A DNA stretch of 64,000 bases from JAJKIP01 sp037200685 (GTDB lineage: Bacteria > Bacteroidota > Bacteroidia > Chitinophagales > Chitinophagaceae): assembly GCA_037200685.1 (NCBI GenBank), contig JBBCIG010000019.1, forward strand, positions 310,001 through 374,000, in the 5' to 3' direction. The notes beneath the pieces are model-generated. The model worked only from the letters and a program-made list of their open reading frames with translations, was not told where the DNA came from and did not search any database. Below, piece by piece: positions 36,176 through 44,993 of the stretch. Numbering within the stretch: position 1 is the first letter of the stretch; each line of letters begins with the position of its first letter. The translations under genes were made by a program, and so were the position numbers.

Positions 36176-37335
36176 TGCGGTACTTAATAATTTTATTCAT
36201 CTTACTTCTTTTCTTTGCCGGTTGCAGGGAAAAATATGATCCTCCTCTAACTGCTGCATCTGAATCACTTCTTGTGGTGGAAGGTAACCTGGATCCGACC
36301 GGAACTACCAGTATAAGGTTAACTAAGACAGTTCAACTGGGAAATCCAAATATTGAGTCTGTAAACAATGCGATTTTAATAATTGAAGGGAAAGATAATT
36401 CTATACGCCCGGTTCCATTTACAGGTAATGGTTATTATACATCTTCAAATCTTAATCTTCTGCCTGCTAACGAATACCGGTTGCGAATAAAAACTCAGGG
36501 AAAAGAATATCTTTCAGATTATGTGGTTGCAAAAATCACACCTCCCATTGACAGTATAAGCTGGGAAAAAAGTGATAAAGGGGTTACCATTTTTGCGAAT
36601 ACAAAGGATATGTCTAATGCAACAAAATACTACCGCTGGACCTATGAAGAAACCTGGGAATATAACACGTTCTTTTACTCTGACATTATTAATGTAACGG
36701 ATACTACATTTCGGCCAAGAATATTTCCCCAGGAAGATGTCTCAAAATGCTGGACAACCAGGGTTTCATCCAACTTACTGCTTGCTAATTCTGTAAGGTT
36801 GCAATCAGATATAATCAGCAAAGCGCCAATTACATCTATTCCAACGGGCGATATCAAATTATTTGTGCGCTATAGCATATTAGTAAAGCAATATGCATTG
36901 GACAAGAATGGATATAATTTTTATGAATTATTAAAAGATTATACAGAAGGCATTGGTTCTTTTTTCGCTCCCATGCCTTCTGAAATAAAAGGAAATGTTT
37001 ATTGCATTTCTAACCCGAAGGAGCCGGTAATAGGTAATGTCACCAGTTCTACAGTCACTGAAAAACGCATTTTTATTTTGAATGATCGGGTGCGCCCATG
37101 GCCAGAGGAATATAATTTTCCTTGTGTCCCAGATACAGTTTCAGTTTTCCCATTTTCTACAATTCTGGTTTCCCAAACTTCCTCCCTAGGAGCTAATCTC
37201 CGGTTGGCTGCTAGTATGGCTTTGTTGCCTGTAAAGGATTTAGTCACTCGGCCCCCAAGTTATATATATTCAAACCGGATATGTGTGGATTGCCGGGTAA
37301 GAGGAGGAACGACAACGAGACCATCTTTTTGGTAA
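36175..37335 (+). CDS. DUF4249 lipoprotein, first copy
   Basis: The 386-residue lipoprotein (FFAGCREKYDPPL, Cys16) is a member of DUF4249, the usual partner of STN/plug-type TonB receptors in Bacteroidota. Conserved segments are VVEGNLDPTGTTSIRLTKTV, NEYRLRIKT and a closing CVDCRVRGGTT. Its ATG overlaps the receptor's stop codon by one base. It is probably a surface lipoprotein that docks on the receptor like SusD, though no ligand is known. The second copy lies directly downstream. Confidence 0.88.
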   Translation: MRYLIILFILLLFFAGCREKYDPPLTAASESLLVVEGNLDPTGTTSIRLTKTVQLGNPNIESVNNAILIIEGKDNSIRPVPFTGNGYYTSSNLNLLPANEYRLRIKTQGKEYLSDYVVAKITPPIDSISWEKSDKGVTIFANTKDMSNATKYYRWTYEETWEYNTFFYSDIINVTDTTFRPRIFPQEDVSKCWTTRVSSNLLLANSVRLQSDIISKAPITSIPTGDIKLFVRYSILVKQYALDKNGYNFYELLKDYTEGIGSFFAPMPSEIKGNVYCISNPKEPVIGNVTSSTVTEKRIFILNDRVRPWPEEYNFPCVPDTVSVFPFSTILVSQTSSLGANLRLAASMALLPVKDLVTRPPSYIYSNRICVDCRVRGGTTTRPSFW

Positions 37336-37393
37336 AACATATAAGAATCTATGATCATGCCCATGCTTTTGTAAATTTTAATATTCGTTTTTG

Positions 37394-38506
37394 ATGCGGT
37401 ACTTAATAGTTTCAGTCATTTCATTTATTTTCTTATCGGGTTGCAGGGAAAAGTATGATCCGCCATTTAGCTCTTTACCAAAATCATTTCTTGTAGTGGA
37501 GGGTAATTTAAATACTGGGACCGGCCTTACTTCGATACGCCTTACTAAAACAGTGAAGCTGGGAGACCCTATAAAAATAATCGGAGAAACGAATGCTCAA
37601 TTAACCGTGGAAGGAAAGGACAATTCCATCAGGGGCTTGACGGGGACAGGTAATGGTCTTTATACTTCGCCCTCTCTTAACCTTATCATTGGTAATGAAT
37701 ACAGGTTAAGAATAAAAACTTCTGCGGGTAAAGAATATTTATCAGATTATATAAAAGCGAAAGCTAATCCTGACATAGACAGTGTAAGCTGGGAGGAAGA
37801 TAACGATGGGTTAAATATTTATGTAAATACTCACGACCCTTCTAATGCAACGAAATATTATCACTGGGAATACACTGAAACCTGGGAACAACGATCAACT
37901 TATTATTCATCTTATATTTATCAAAATGGGATAGTGAGACGCAGGAACTTCCCTGGCGAAGATGTAAGTGTTTGCTGGAGGTATGATACTTCTTCAACTA
38001 TTTTCCTGGCGAACTCTACCCGTTTATTGGAAGATGTTATTTCCAAAAAATCTATTATAAAAATTCCCAAAGGAAATGAAAAGCTGGCGGTTCGTTATAG
38101 CGTTCTTGTTAAGCAATACGCATTAGAAAAAGAGGCTTATTCTTTTTATGAGTTAATGAAAAAAAATACAGAAGACCTCGGTTCTTTTTTCGACACGCAA
38201 CCATCAGAGATAAGAGGGAATGTTCATAATACCAGCGACCCTAATGAATATGTGATTGGTTATGTTACAGCTTGTGCGGAAAAACAAAAAAGGGTGTTTA
38301 TCACAATTCCCTGGCGACATGTTTTGCCGTGCGAAGTTGTAACCATACCAAATATACCTGACAGTATATATCAGGCATTTGGGCCTAGCGGCAGCTATAT
38401 ACCTTTAGATTTTAGTAACCCGCCAGGCGAATACACGGGAGCAACAAGAATTTGTGCGGATTGCAGGCTGAGAGGAGGATCAACAATAAAACCATCTTAT
38501 TGGTAA
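37394..38506 (+). CDS. DUF4249 lipoprotein, second (duplicated) copy
   Basis: This 370-residue lipoprotein (FLSGCREKYDPPF) is a clear paralogue of the preceding gene: VVEGNLNTGTGLTSIRLTKT, NEYRLRIKTSAGKEYLSDYI and the same CADCRLRGGST end. The 28 bp before its ATG repeat the last codons of the TonB receptor (encoding FVNFNIRF then stop), so the duplicated unit included the receptor's 3' tip. Divergence between the copies is substantial, which suggests an old duplication with different ligand range. The ATG at 37394 is used rather than the adjacent TTG. Confidence 0.88.
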   Translation: MRYLIVSVISFIFLSGCREKYDPPFSSLPKSFLVVEGNLNTGTGLTSIRLTKTVKLGDPIKIIGETNAQLTVEGKDNSIRGLTGTGNGLYTSPSLNLIIGNEYRLRIKTSAGKEYLSDYIKAKANPDIDSVSWEEDNDGLNIYVNTHDPSNATKYYHWEYTETWEQRSTYYSSYIYQNGIVRRRNFPGEDVSVCWRYDTSSTIFLANSTRLLEDVISKKSIIKIPKGNEKLAVRYSVLVKQYALEKEAYSFYELMKKNTEDLGSFFDTQPSEIRGNVHNTSDPNEYVIGYVTACAEKQKRVFITIPWRHVLPCEVVTIPNIPDSIYQAFGPSGSYIPLDFSNPPGEYTGATRICADCRLRGGSTIKPSYW

Positions 38507-38529
38507 AATTTATTTAAGCAATAGCAATT

Positions 38530-40929
38530 ATGTACAGCACTATTTTCCGATATAATAAATGGTTAATTGCAATATTTTATATGTTCTATGGAAATGCTAC
38601 TTTTTGCCAGCAACCTCTTATTGCTAGATTTAATTCTTATAATAGTATTGCTGTACAGGAAAAATTATTTCTCCATACTGATAAAGAATTTTATATAGCA
38701 GGAGAAATTTTATGGTTCAGGATTTACTATGTGGATGGAGCGACCCATAGGCCTTTACATTTAAGTAAAGTGGCCTACGTAGAAATAATAAATGAGAAAA
38801 ATGAACCGGTATCACAGGCAAAAATTTCCCTGCAGCCTGGTGATAGTAAGGGTTCTTTTTATTTACCTACGTTATTGAATACAGGTAACTATACAATCCG
38901 GGCTTATACAAACTGGATGAAAAATTTTGATGATGGCTATTTCTTTCAGAAAAAGATTACGATTGTAAACACATTGAAGGCGCCGGAAGCCACTTCTTCC
39001 AGGCAATCCGACCCGGATATCGCTGTCAGTTTTTTTCCAGAAGGAGGTAACCTTGTAAGTAGCCTGGAAAGCAAAGTCGGTTTTATTGTGGCAAATGCTG
39101 AAGGGGGTATTAATGATTTTCAGGGATTTATTATTAGTAATAGCGGCGATACTATAACCAGGTTTTCTCCCTTGAAATTCGGTATTGGAAGTTTTGTTTT
39201 CAAGCCTCTCCCGGGTTATACTTATAAAGCGATTATTCTATTATCAAGGGGCGCTATAATTAATAAACCTCTCCCGGTAATTTATGACAATGGATATGTG
39301 ATGCAGGTGAGAGATAATAACGAGGGAAAAATAGAAATAAAAGTGCAGCGAAAGAAAATGCAGGGGGAGGATAATGCTGAGCAGGTTTTGCTGGCCGCAC
39401 ATACAAGACAAGTATTAAATTTAGCAGAAAAAATTTCGATAAATGACAATGGTTCTGCTATTTTTTTAGTAGATAAAAATAAAATTGGTAAAGGAATAAC
39501 GCATTTCACCCTTTTTAATAGTGATAATAAACCGCTGTGTGAAAGATTGATTTATATAAAACCGGGGCCCGGAATTTCAGTGAATGTAAAAAGTGATCAA
39601 ACTTCTTACACTAACAGACAGCAAATTAATTTATCGTTAAGCACTCAATTCAATCAGCCGGGCAGTACCCCGCTTCACTTATCTGCTTCCGTATTTAAAA
39701 TAGATTCATTGCAAAAGCATGATGAGTCAACTATCGTAGATTACATGTGGTTGACATCTGATATTGCCGGAAAGGTGGAATCACCATCTTATTATTTTTC
39801 CAACGATCCGGATATAAATGTCGCTACTGACAATCTTATGCTGACACATGGATGGCGAAGGTTTAAATGGAATGATATATTGGCCGGTGGAAATGGTTTT
39901 ATAAAATACCTTCCAGAAGCGGGAGGGCAGCTTGTTCAGGGAAGATTGAAAGATAAAGATGATAAGCCAGTGGCCAACACAGATGCGTATTTATCTATAC
40001 CAGGTCAGCCATTTGGATTTTATATTTCCAGGAGTGATAATAATGGGGGGGTTCAATTTGAAGTAAAAGATTACTATGGCAACAGGCAGGTGATCGTTCA
40101 GCCGGGTATTGAAACGGATACACTTTATAAAGTTGAGATAATAAAACCATTTCTTGAAGCGGACACGGGCAGGAAATATGCGACTTATCAGCTACCTGAA
40201 GATAATAAAGAACAACTTTTGCAAAAGAGTATTGCCATGCAGGTGCAAAATATTTATTCAGGCGATAGTATGCGAAATTTTGCTGCCCCCGTTCTTATAG
40301 ATACTCTTCCTTTTTATGGCTACCCGGAAAAGCAATACCAATTGGATTTGTATAAACGGTTTACTACAATGGAAGAAATTTTAAGGGAATATGTTGTTGA
40401 AATAAATGTTGTAAACAGAGGTGGAAAGCTTGCATTAAAAATATTTAATCCTGACGCCTCAGATTTTTATACGGGTTATGCACTTGTTTTGCTTGATGGC
40501 GTTCCTTTACCGGATGTAAATAAAATATTCTCTTATGATCCGCTTAAGGTAAAGAAATTGGAGGTTATACAAGCACGTTATGTAATGGGGCAATCTATCT
40601 TCAATGGTGTTGCCAGTTTTTCAACATACGAGGGTGTATTTGATGGGTTTGAGTTGGATCCCAAACTTGTTGCTATTGATTATCCCGGGCTGCAATTAGA
40701 AAGAGATTTTTACTCACCTGTATATGAAACAAAAGCGCAAATAGAAAGCAGACTGCCAGATTTCAGAAACACTTTATTATGGGCGCCTGATATTACTACA
40801 GATAAAGAGGGAAAAGCCAGGCTTCAGTTCTATTCATCAGACAGGGTCGGTAAATACATAGTGGTCTTGCAGGGCATGAATGAAAGTGGTGATTTTGTTT
40901 CCAGCACCTCAACTATTGAGGTTAAATAG
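38530..40929 (+). CDS. MG2 (alpha-2-macroglobulin-like) surface protein
   Basis: The 799-residue secreted protein starts with a signal-like segment (MYSTIFRYNKWLIAIFYMFY, then GNATFCQQ). It carries an MG2 domain with the family hallmark KLFLHTDKEFYIAGEILWFR at about residues 45-65, several further beta-sandwich domains, and a C-terminal ITTDKEGKARLQFYSSDRVG. No thioester (CGEQ) motif is seen, so it is not a classical protease trap. Such proteins commonly end TonB-receptor/DUF4249 operons and may be envelope-associated chaperones or binding factors. Confidence 0.82.
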   Translation: MYSTIFRYNKWLIAIFYMFYGNATFCQQPLIARFNSYNSIAVQEKLFLHTDKEFYIAGEILWFRIYYVDGATHRPLHLSKVAYVEIINEKNEPVSQAKISLQPGDSKGSFYLPTLLNTGNYTIRAYTNWMKNFDDGYFFQKKITIVNTLKAPEATSSRQSDPDIAVSFFPEGGNLVSSLESKVGFIVANAEGGINDFQGFIISNSGDTITRFSPLKFGIGSFVFKPLPGYTYKAIILLSRGAIINKPLPVIYDNGYVMQVRDNNEGKIEIKVQRKKMQGEDNAEQVLLAAHTRQVLNLAEKISINDNGSAIFLVDKNKIGKGITHFTLFNSDNKPLCERLIYIKPGPGISVNVKSDQTSYTNRQQINLSLSTQFNQPGSTPLHLSASVFKIDSLQKHDESTIVDYMWLTSDIAGKVESPSYYFSNDPDINVATDNLMLTHGWRRFKWNDILAGGNGFIKYLPEAGGQLVQGRLKDKDDKPVANTDAYLSIPGQPFGFYISRSDNNGGVQFEVKDYYGNRQVIVQPGIETDTLYKVEIIKPFLEADTGRKYATYQLPEDNKEQLLQKSIAMQVQNIYSGDSMRNFAAPVLIDTLPFYGYPEKQYQLDLYKRFTTMEEILREYVVEINVVNRGGKLALKIFNPDASDFYTGYALVLLDGVPLPDVNKIFSYDPLKVKKLEVIQARYVMGQSIFNGVASFSTYEGVFDGFELDPKLVAIDYPGLQLERDFYSPVYETKAQIESRLPDFRNTLLWAPDITTDKEGKARLQFYSSDRVGKYIVVLQGMNESGDFVSSTSTIEVK

Positions 40930-41053
40930 GCGGTTCAGATTATAAATAGATCTTTCAAAAATTTTACTTTCCCATTGTTATTTTTCACGGTTTTATTTAT
41001 TGAATAGCTGAATGAACATTTCATTCGTAGTTTCGTACTACAATTAGCACATT

Positions 41054-41992
41054 ATGGAATTTGGAAGAGTAGAGATAAAAGAATTAAATAAAGTTGACTT
41101 CTCATTACCTGCAGAACCTGCCTTTAATAAAAAAATATTAAAAAGCAAGCCGCTTAAAAACCCCAAAGTATATATCGGCTGCGCCAAATGGGGAAGAACC
41201 GAGTGGGTGGGAAAGATCTACCCGCCAAAAACAAAGGAAAAAGATTTTTTGCAACATTATGTAGAGCATTATAATTCCATTGAGTTAAATGCTACGCACT
41301 ATAAAATATATGGCGAGAGTGGTATAAAAAAATGGGCGGAAAAGGCGAAGGGAAAAGATTTTCTTTTTTGTCCGAAGATGTACAAAGGGGTTACTCACTT
41401 CGGCAGCCTGAAGGGGAAAGATTTTATTACCAATGAATTCTTCAGGGGGATCACTGCATTTGAAAAACATCTCGGTCCCATCTTTGTTCAGGTAAGTGAT
41501 AGTTTTTCTCCAAAAAGAAAAGAAGAATTGTTTACTTACCTGGCTACATTACCAAAAGATCTGCAATTTTTTTTAGAAGTTCGTCACCCTGATTGGTTTG
41601 CTAAAGAAGAAGAACGAAACGATATGTTCAATTTTTTGAAAGAACATGATATGGGCGCCGTAATCACAGACACGGCCGGCAGAAGGGATTGTGCTCATAT
41701 GCACCTCACCGTTCCCAAAACGTTTATCCGTTATGTAGGAAATAGTTTACATAAAACAGACTTTACAAGAATTGATGCCTGGGTGAAAAGAATGAAGTAT
41801 TGGCTGGACCATGGGATGAAAGAATTATATTTTTTCATGCACATGCATGATGAAGCTACTTCGCCTGAATTGACCGTTTACCTCGTTGATAAAATGAATA
41901 AAGAGTGCGGGCTGGACCTGATCAAACCAAAATTTATTGACAATAGCGCACCACCAAAACAAAAGCCTAAGCAAAAAGGTTTGTTTGATTAA
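41054..41992 (+). CDS. DUF72-domain protein
   Basis: The 312-residue protein matches the DUF72 TIM-barrel family: VYIGCAKWGRTEWVGKIYPP, NSIELNATHYKIYGE, FLEVRHPDWF and ELYFFMHMHDEATSPELTVY. The biochemical function of the family is unsettled. It is often found near DNA-repair genes. It is convergent with umuC and overlaps its 3' end by 4 bp. Confidence 0.88.
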   Translation: MEFGRVEIKELNKVDFSLPAEPAFNKKILKSKPLKNPKVYIGCAKWGRTEWVGKIYPPKTKEKDFLQHYVEHYNSIELNATHYKIYGESGIKKWAEKAKGKDFLFCPKMYKGVTHFGSLKGKDFITNEFFRGITAFEKHLGPIFVQVSDSFSPKRKEELFTYLATLPKDLQFFLEVRHPDWFAKEEERNDMFNFLKEHDMGAVITDTAGRRDCAHMHLTVPKTFIRYVGNSLHKTDFTRIDAWVKRMKYWLDHGMKELYFFMHMHDEATSPELTVYLVDKMNKECGLDLIKPKFIDNSAPPKQKPKQKGLFD

Positions 41993-43272
41993 TGTACTTC
42001 GTAAAGTTCATCCCATCTTGTAGTATATCGCTGGCTTCTTAACTCCTGCCGCATTTTCCAGTCTCTTGCCGTTCCGCTGGCGGCGAATTTTAATACATCA
42101 TCCCGCTGGCTAAAGTTGATATTGTCTATCATGTGCATTAATTTCCGTTCACAGTTTTTAGTTTCAGATAAAAATAAATTTCCCTGGATCGATTGATCCG
42201 GTACGATACCGCTTAACATCACACCTGCTTTTTTATAAAATGTTCCTTGTTTATATAATCCATCTACTAAGCCGACAGCCGGTTTTATCAACTCATGCGT
42301 ATACGAAGTTGCCGTCGGCAAAGTGATGTAATCACTATGCGTAACTCCGCGGTTAAAAGTTACATTATGGTTTTCTCCCTTAGCTACTACAAATACACTG
42401 ATAATTTTTGCAGCGCCATTTTGCCTGCGCAATTTTTCCGCAGCCCTTGATGTATAAGTAGCGACCGCTTCTTTTATATCTTCAATATTCCCGACCGGGC
42501 TGCCAAACATCCGGGTGGTGGCGATCATTTTTTTACTCACCAGTTCTTCTTCCATATCCTTTGCAGTTTCACCTCTGAGTTCTTTAACCAATCGTATTCC
42601 TGTTACACCACCTAGGTATATTCTTGCAAATTCCTCGCTTACATTTCTTAACTGCAATGCATCATAAATACTCCATTGCTCTTTTAATTTTAGCGCATAT
42701 TGTCGGCCAACTCCCCAAATTTCACCCGCCGGAGTTTGTCGCAACGCATTGATAATTTTATCATCCGTATCCAGCACCGTTACACAGCCTGTTCTCTCTT
42801 TATCTTTTTTCGAAATACGGTTAGCCAGTTTCGCCAATACTTTAGTAGGGGCTATACCTACCGATACTTTAATGCCCGTCCACTGTTCAACGGTTTCTTT
42901 TATTTGTTTTCCGATAGCCTGCAATTCATTTTCGGGAAAAATGTCCAGGTCAATAAAAGCTTCATCCACGGAATAGACTTCTACATTTTTTTTGCCCAGT
43001 ATAATGCGTAATGTCTCCATTACCCGCCAACTCAGGTCACCATATAAATTATAATTAGAAGAAAAAACGGAAATATTGTGTTTTTCAATCAATGGCTTCG
43101 CCATAAAATATGGCCCCGCCATTTCCACGCCGAATTTTTTCGCTTCGTCGCTACGGGACACGATGCATCCATCGTTGTTACTTAGTACAACGACGGGTTT
43201 GTTCCAAAGTTCAGGTTTAAATAACCTTTCGCAGGAACAATAGAAATTGTTACAGTCGACGATTGCTTTCAT
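41989..43272 (-). CDS. umuC: Y-family DNA polymerase, DNA polymerase V catalytic subunit UmuC
   Basis: This 427-residue error-prone polymerase has the UmuC hallmarks IVDCNNFYCSCERLFKPELW (catalytic Asp), VVVLSNNDGCIVSRSDEAKK and VYSVDEAFIDLD (second acidic pair). A helix-hairpin-helix region (AGEIWGVGRQYALKL), the little finger and a C-terminal UmuC-specific extension follow. It copies past DNA lesions during the SOS response. In the minus-strand order it follows umuD and a DUF559 gene, so the operon is interrupted by that gene. Confidence 0.95.
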   Translation of the reverse strand: MKAIVDCNNFYCSCERLFKPELWNKPVVVLSNNDGCIVSRSDEAKKFGVEMAGPYFMAKPLIEKHNISVFSSNYNLYGDLSWRVMETLRIILGKKNVEVYSVDEAFIDLDIFPENELQAIGKQIKETVEQWTGIKVSVGIAPTKVLAKLANRISKKDKERTGCVTVLDTDDKIINALRQTPAGEIWGVGRQYALKLKEQWSIYDALQLRNVSEEFARIYLGGVTGIRLVKELRGETAKDMEEELVSKKMIATTRMFGSPVGNIEDIKEAVATYTSRAAEKLRRQNGAAKIISVFVVAKGENHNVTFNRGVTHSDYITLPTATSYTHELIKPAVGLVDGLYKQGTFYKKAGVMLSGIVPDQSIQGNLFLSETKNCERKLMHMIDNINFSQRDDVLKFAASGTARDWKMRQELRSQRYTTRWDELYEVH

Positions 43273-43298
43273 ACCCCCCGGCCCCCTAAAGGGGGAGT
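43271..43298. repeat. Inverted palindromic repeat, left boundary of the DUF559 gene
   Basis: CCCCCCGGCCCCCTAAAGGG continues to GGAGTATT. It is about 26 bp and matches, in inverse orientation, the element at 43734-43763. It lies between the DUF559 stop and the umuC start. Confidence 0.75.
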
Positions 43299-43299
43299 A

Positions 43300-43692
43300 T
43301 TACTCCGCCTTTTCCTGGAATTGTTCATGTAACGTCAGTTGAATTTTTTTAATTACATTTTGCGGATATTTCATCACTTCTTCATTTGTAAAACGAATTA
43401 TTTTCAGGCCTGTTGACTCAATTATTTTTTGTCTCTCCTCATCATTCTTTCTTGCTTCTTCAGAATTATGTATCGGGCCGTCTATTTCAATAACAAGTTT
43501 TAGTTTAAAACAAAAGAAATCAGCTATGTAGTTCAGTAGGGGATGTTGTCTTCTGAATTTATAACCGCCTGGCTTTGTTTTTAAGTAACCCCATACTATC
43601 ATTTCAGCATGCGTAACATTATTCCGAAGTTCTTTCGCCCTTTTGAATATCAACGGCCCGGCTTTATAAAACATTTCCTTTTCCACTTTCAT
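43300..43692 (-). CDS. DUF559 (Vsr/PD-(D/E)XK-like) endonuclease-domain protein
   Basis: The 130-residue protein from MKVEKEMFYKAG has the DUF559 pattern: RAKELRNNVTHAEMIVWGYL, KFRRQHPLLNYIADFFCFKL, the catalytic-type LVIEIDGPIHNSEEAR and GLKIIRFTNEEVMKYPQNVI. The D-x-E-x-D-G-x-H arrangement is intact, so it may be an active nuclease. The in-frame 31-codon extension upstream is encoded by a palindromic repeat and is not part of the core. The gene sits between umuD and umuC with matching inverted repeats on both sides, suggesting insertion as a unit. Confidence 0.82.
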   Translation of the reverse strand: MKVEKEMFYKAGPLIFKRAKELRNNVTHAEMIVWGYLKTKPGGYKFRRQHPLLNYIADFFCFKLKLVIEIDGPIHNSEEARKNDEERQKIIESTGLKIIRFTNEEVMKYPQNVIKKIQLTLHEQFQEKAE

Positions 43693-43733
43693 TTTAAAAA
43701 ACTTTTCAAGAAAAAAATAAATCTTCGATCTAA

Positions 43734-43763
43734 GTTCCCCCTTTAGGGGGACAGGGGGTGAAT
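43734..43763. repeat. Inverted palindromic repeat, right boundary of the DUF559 gene
   Basis: GTTCCCCCTTTAGGGGGACA continues to GGGGGT. It is the inverse of the element at 43271-43298. It supplies the last codons and stop of umuD, whose C-terminus (HPLSP) is therefore repeat-encoded. Confidence 0.75.
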
Positions 43764-44180
43764 CGAATACACCACCACTCCCCACACCAAAAAATTAGTA
43801 AACTCCGACAGGTTAATATTCTTGTAACGATCATTCTCCGCAATTAAAAATGCGGAGGAGAAATTTTTATGAAACCTTCGCACCAGTAATTCTCCATTTA
43901 ATATAGCGACGATAACTTTTCCTTCCGTCATTTTTAAGGAGCGGTCTACAATCAATGTATCCCCGTCAAATATTCCCGCATTCTGCATCGCATCCCCCTT
44001 CATTCGGAAAAAATAAGTGGCCGGTTTGTTTTTCACCAGTTCTTCATTCAGGTCAATCCCTCGTTCCATAAAGTCATCGGCCGCGGCGCCAAAGCCTGTT
44101 GCATTTGCTGTTTTTATTTCCTGTTGTGTAAACTGTTTGGAGCCTTTATAAGCACTGCCATAAAATTCTTCCCCATCCAT
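43743..44180 (-). CDS. umuD: UmuD-like S24 protein lacking the Ser-Lys catalytic dyad
   Basis: The 145-residue protein aligns with UmuD: TGFGAAADDFMERGIDLNEE follows the usual self-cleavage region, then PATYFFRMKGDAMQNAGIFD and GDTLIVDRS. The nucleophile of the family lies in GDSM. Here it is GDAM (GCG codon), and the general-base Lys of GEFTVKK is Arg in NGELLVRR. It therefore should not self-cleave. It may act as a constitutive UmuD'-like subunit or be non-functional. It is first in the umuD-DUF559-umuC operon. The end of the gene lies in a palindromic repeat. Confidence 0.85.
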   Translation of the reverse strand: MDGEEFYGSAYKGSKQFTQQEIKTANATGFGAAADDFMERGIDLNEELVKNKPATYFFRMKGDAMQNAGIFDGDTLIVDRSLKMTEGKVIVAILNGELLVRRFHKNFSSAFLIAENDRYKNINLSEFTNFLVWGVVVYSIHPLSP

Positions 44181-44224
44181 AACTATAAAATTTAAAAATA
44201 AAGTTCATGAAAATAATTTGTAAA

Positions 44225-44239
44225 ACTAAATATTTTAGT
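44225..44239. promoter_or_regulatory. Candidate operator upstream of umuD
   Basis: ACTAAATATTTTAGT is a 15-bp inverted repeat (ACTAAA/TTTAGT, 3-base centre) about 45 bp before the umuD start. It is well placed for a dimeric repressor such as LexA, but the SOS box of this lineage is not known to me and A/T-rich DNA yields such repeats by chance. Confidence 0.3.
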
Positions 44240-44276
44240 AAATTTATGCTAATAAAATAAGCGGACAAGGAATATC

Positions 44277-44349
44277 ATTGCTGAATAAAGAACAGGAAGT
44301 TGAAGAGTGCGACGCAACAGGCGATGCCATGAAAAACTACAGCTGGTAA
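44277..44349 (+). repeat. Dispersed repeat family A, copy 6 (inverse partner of copy 7)
   Basis: Contains TTGCTGAATAAAGAACAGGA, then TTGAAGAGTGCGACGCAACA and GGCGATGCCATGAAAAACTA. With the inverse copy at 44994-45118 it brackets the RNA cyclic-phosphodiesterase-like gene. Confidence 0.78.
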
Positions 44350-44378
44350 CAAAAATAAAAACGTAAAAAATCAGGAGC

Positions 44379-44993
44379 ATGAAAACAATCATCAACACCA
44401 TCCCCGGCTACCGGGTGTACGAGTATTTACTCGTATTGAGTCCGCATGAAGAATTGTGGAACCGCATCATGAAAGTCAAAGAGGAGTTCGCCGAAAAATT
44501 CCAATCGGATCATGCCCGCTGGGGCAAACCGCACATTACGTTAACAAACTTCGTGCAATACGAAATGATGGAAGAGCGCATTCTCAACCGGCTGCGCATT
44601 GTAGCGATGGGCTCCACGCCCTTCAAAGTGGAGCTGAAAGATTTCGGCAGTTTCCCGTCGCACACGATATATATAAATGTACTCAGCAAAGTTCCTGTAC
44701 AAACATTGATAAAAATAATTCGTAGCGACACACAAAAGTTGATGAAGCTGGATGATGAAAACAAACCACATTTTATAATGGAGCCGCATCTCACTATTGC
44801 AAGGAAGTTACAACCCTGGCAATATGAAAAAGGCTGGCTCGAATACAGTAATAAATATTTTACGGGCAGGTTCATCGCCGATAGTATGCTGTTATTAAGA
44901 CGGCCGGTTGGCGAAATGAAATACCAAATAGTAAAGCGGTTCGAGTTTCAGAATATGCCGGTCACTACTAAACAGGGAGATTTATTTTGTTAA
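44379..44993 (+). CDS. 2'-5' RNA ligase/cyclic phosphodiesterase-like (2H) protein
   Basis: The 204-residue protein is a 2H phosphoesterase: the two catalytic HxT motifs are HITL at residues 52-55 and HLTI at 137-140, with flanking GKPHITLTNF and MEPHLTIARKL. Relatives open 2',3'-cyclic phosphates on RNA ends or ligate 2'-5' bonds. It is the only gene between two inverted copies of repeat family A. Its activity would fit with the RNA ligase gene rtcB about 10 kb away, but that functional link is inference. Confidence 0.85.
   Translation: MKTIINTIPGYRVYEYLLVLSPHEELWNRIMKVKEEFAEKFQSDHARWGKPHITLTNFVQYEMMEERILNRLRIVAMGSTPFKVELKDFGSFPSHTIYINVLSKVPVQTLIKIIRSDTQKLMKLDDENKPHFIMEPHLTIARKLQPWQYEKGWLEYSNKYFTGRFIADSMLLLRRPVGEMKYQIVKRFEFQNMPVTTKQGDLFC

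Noticed and set aside
43693..43785. N-terminal extension of the DUF559 protein (MGSGGVFDSPPVPLKG)
   Set aside because: It is encoded by the palindromic repeat and the umuD end; the DUF559 domain starts after the ATG at 43692.
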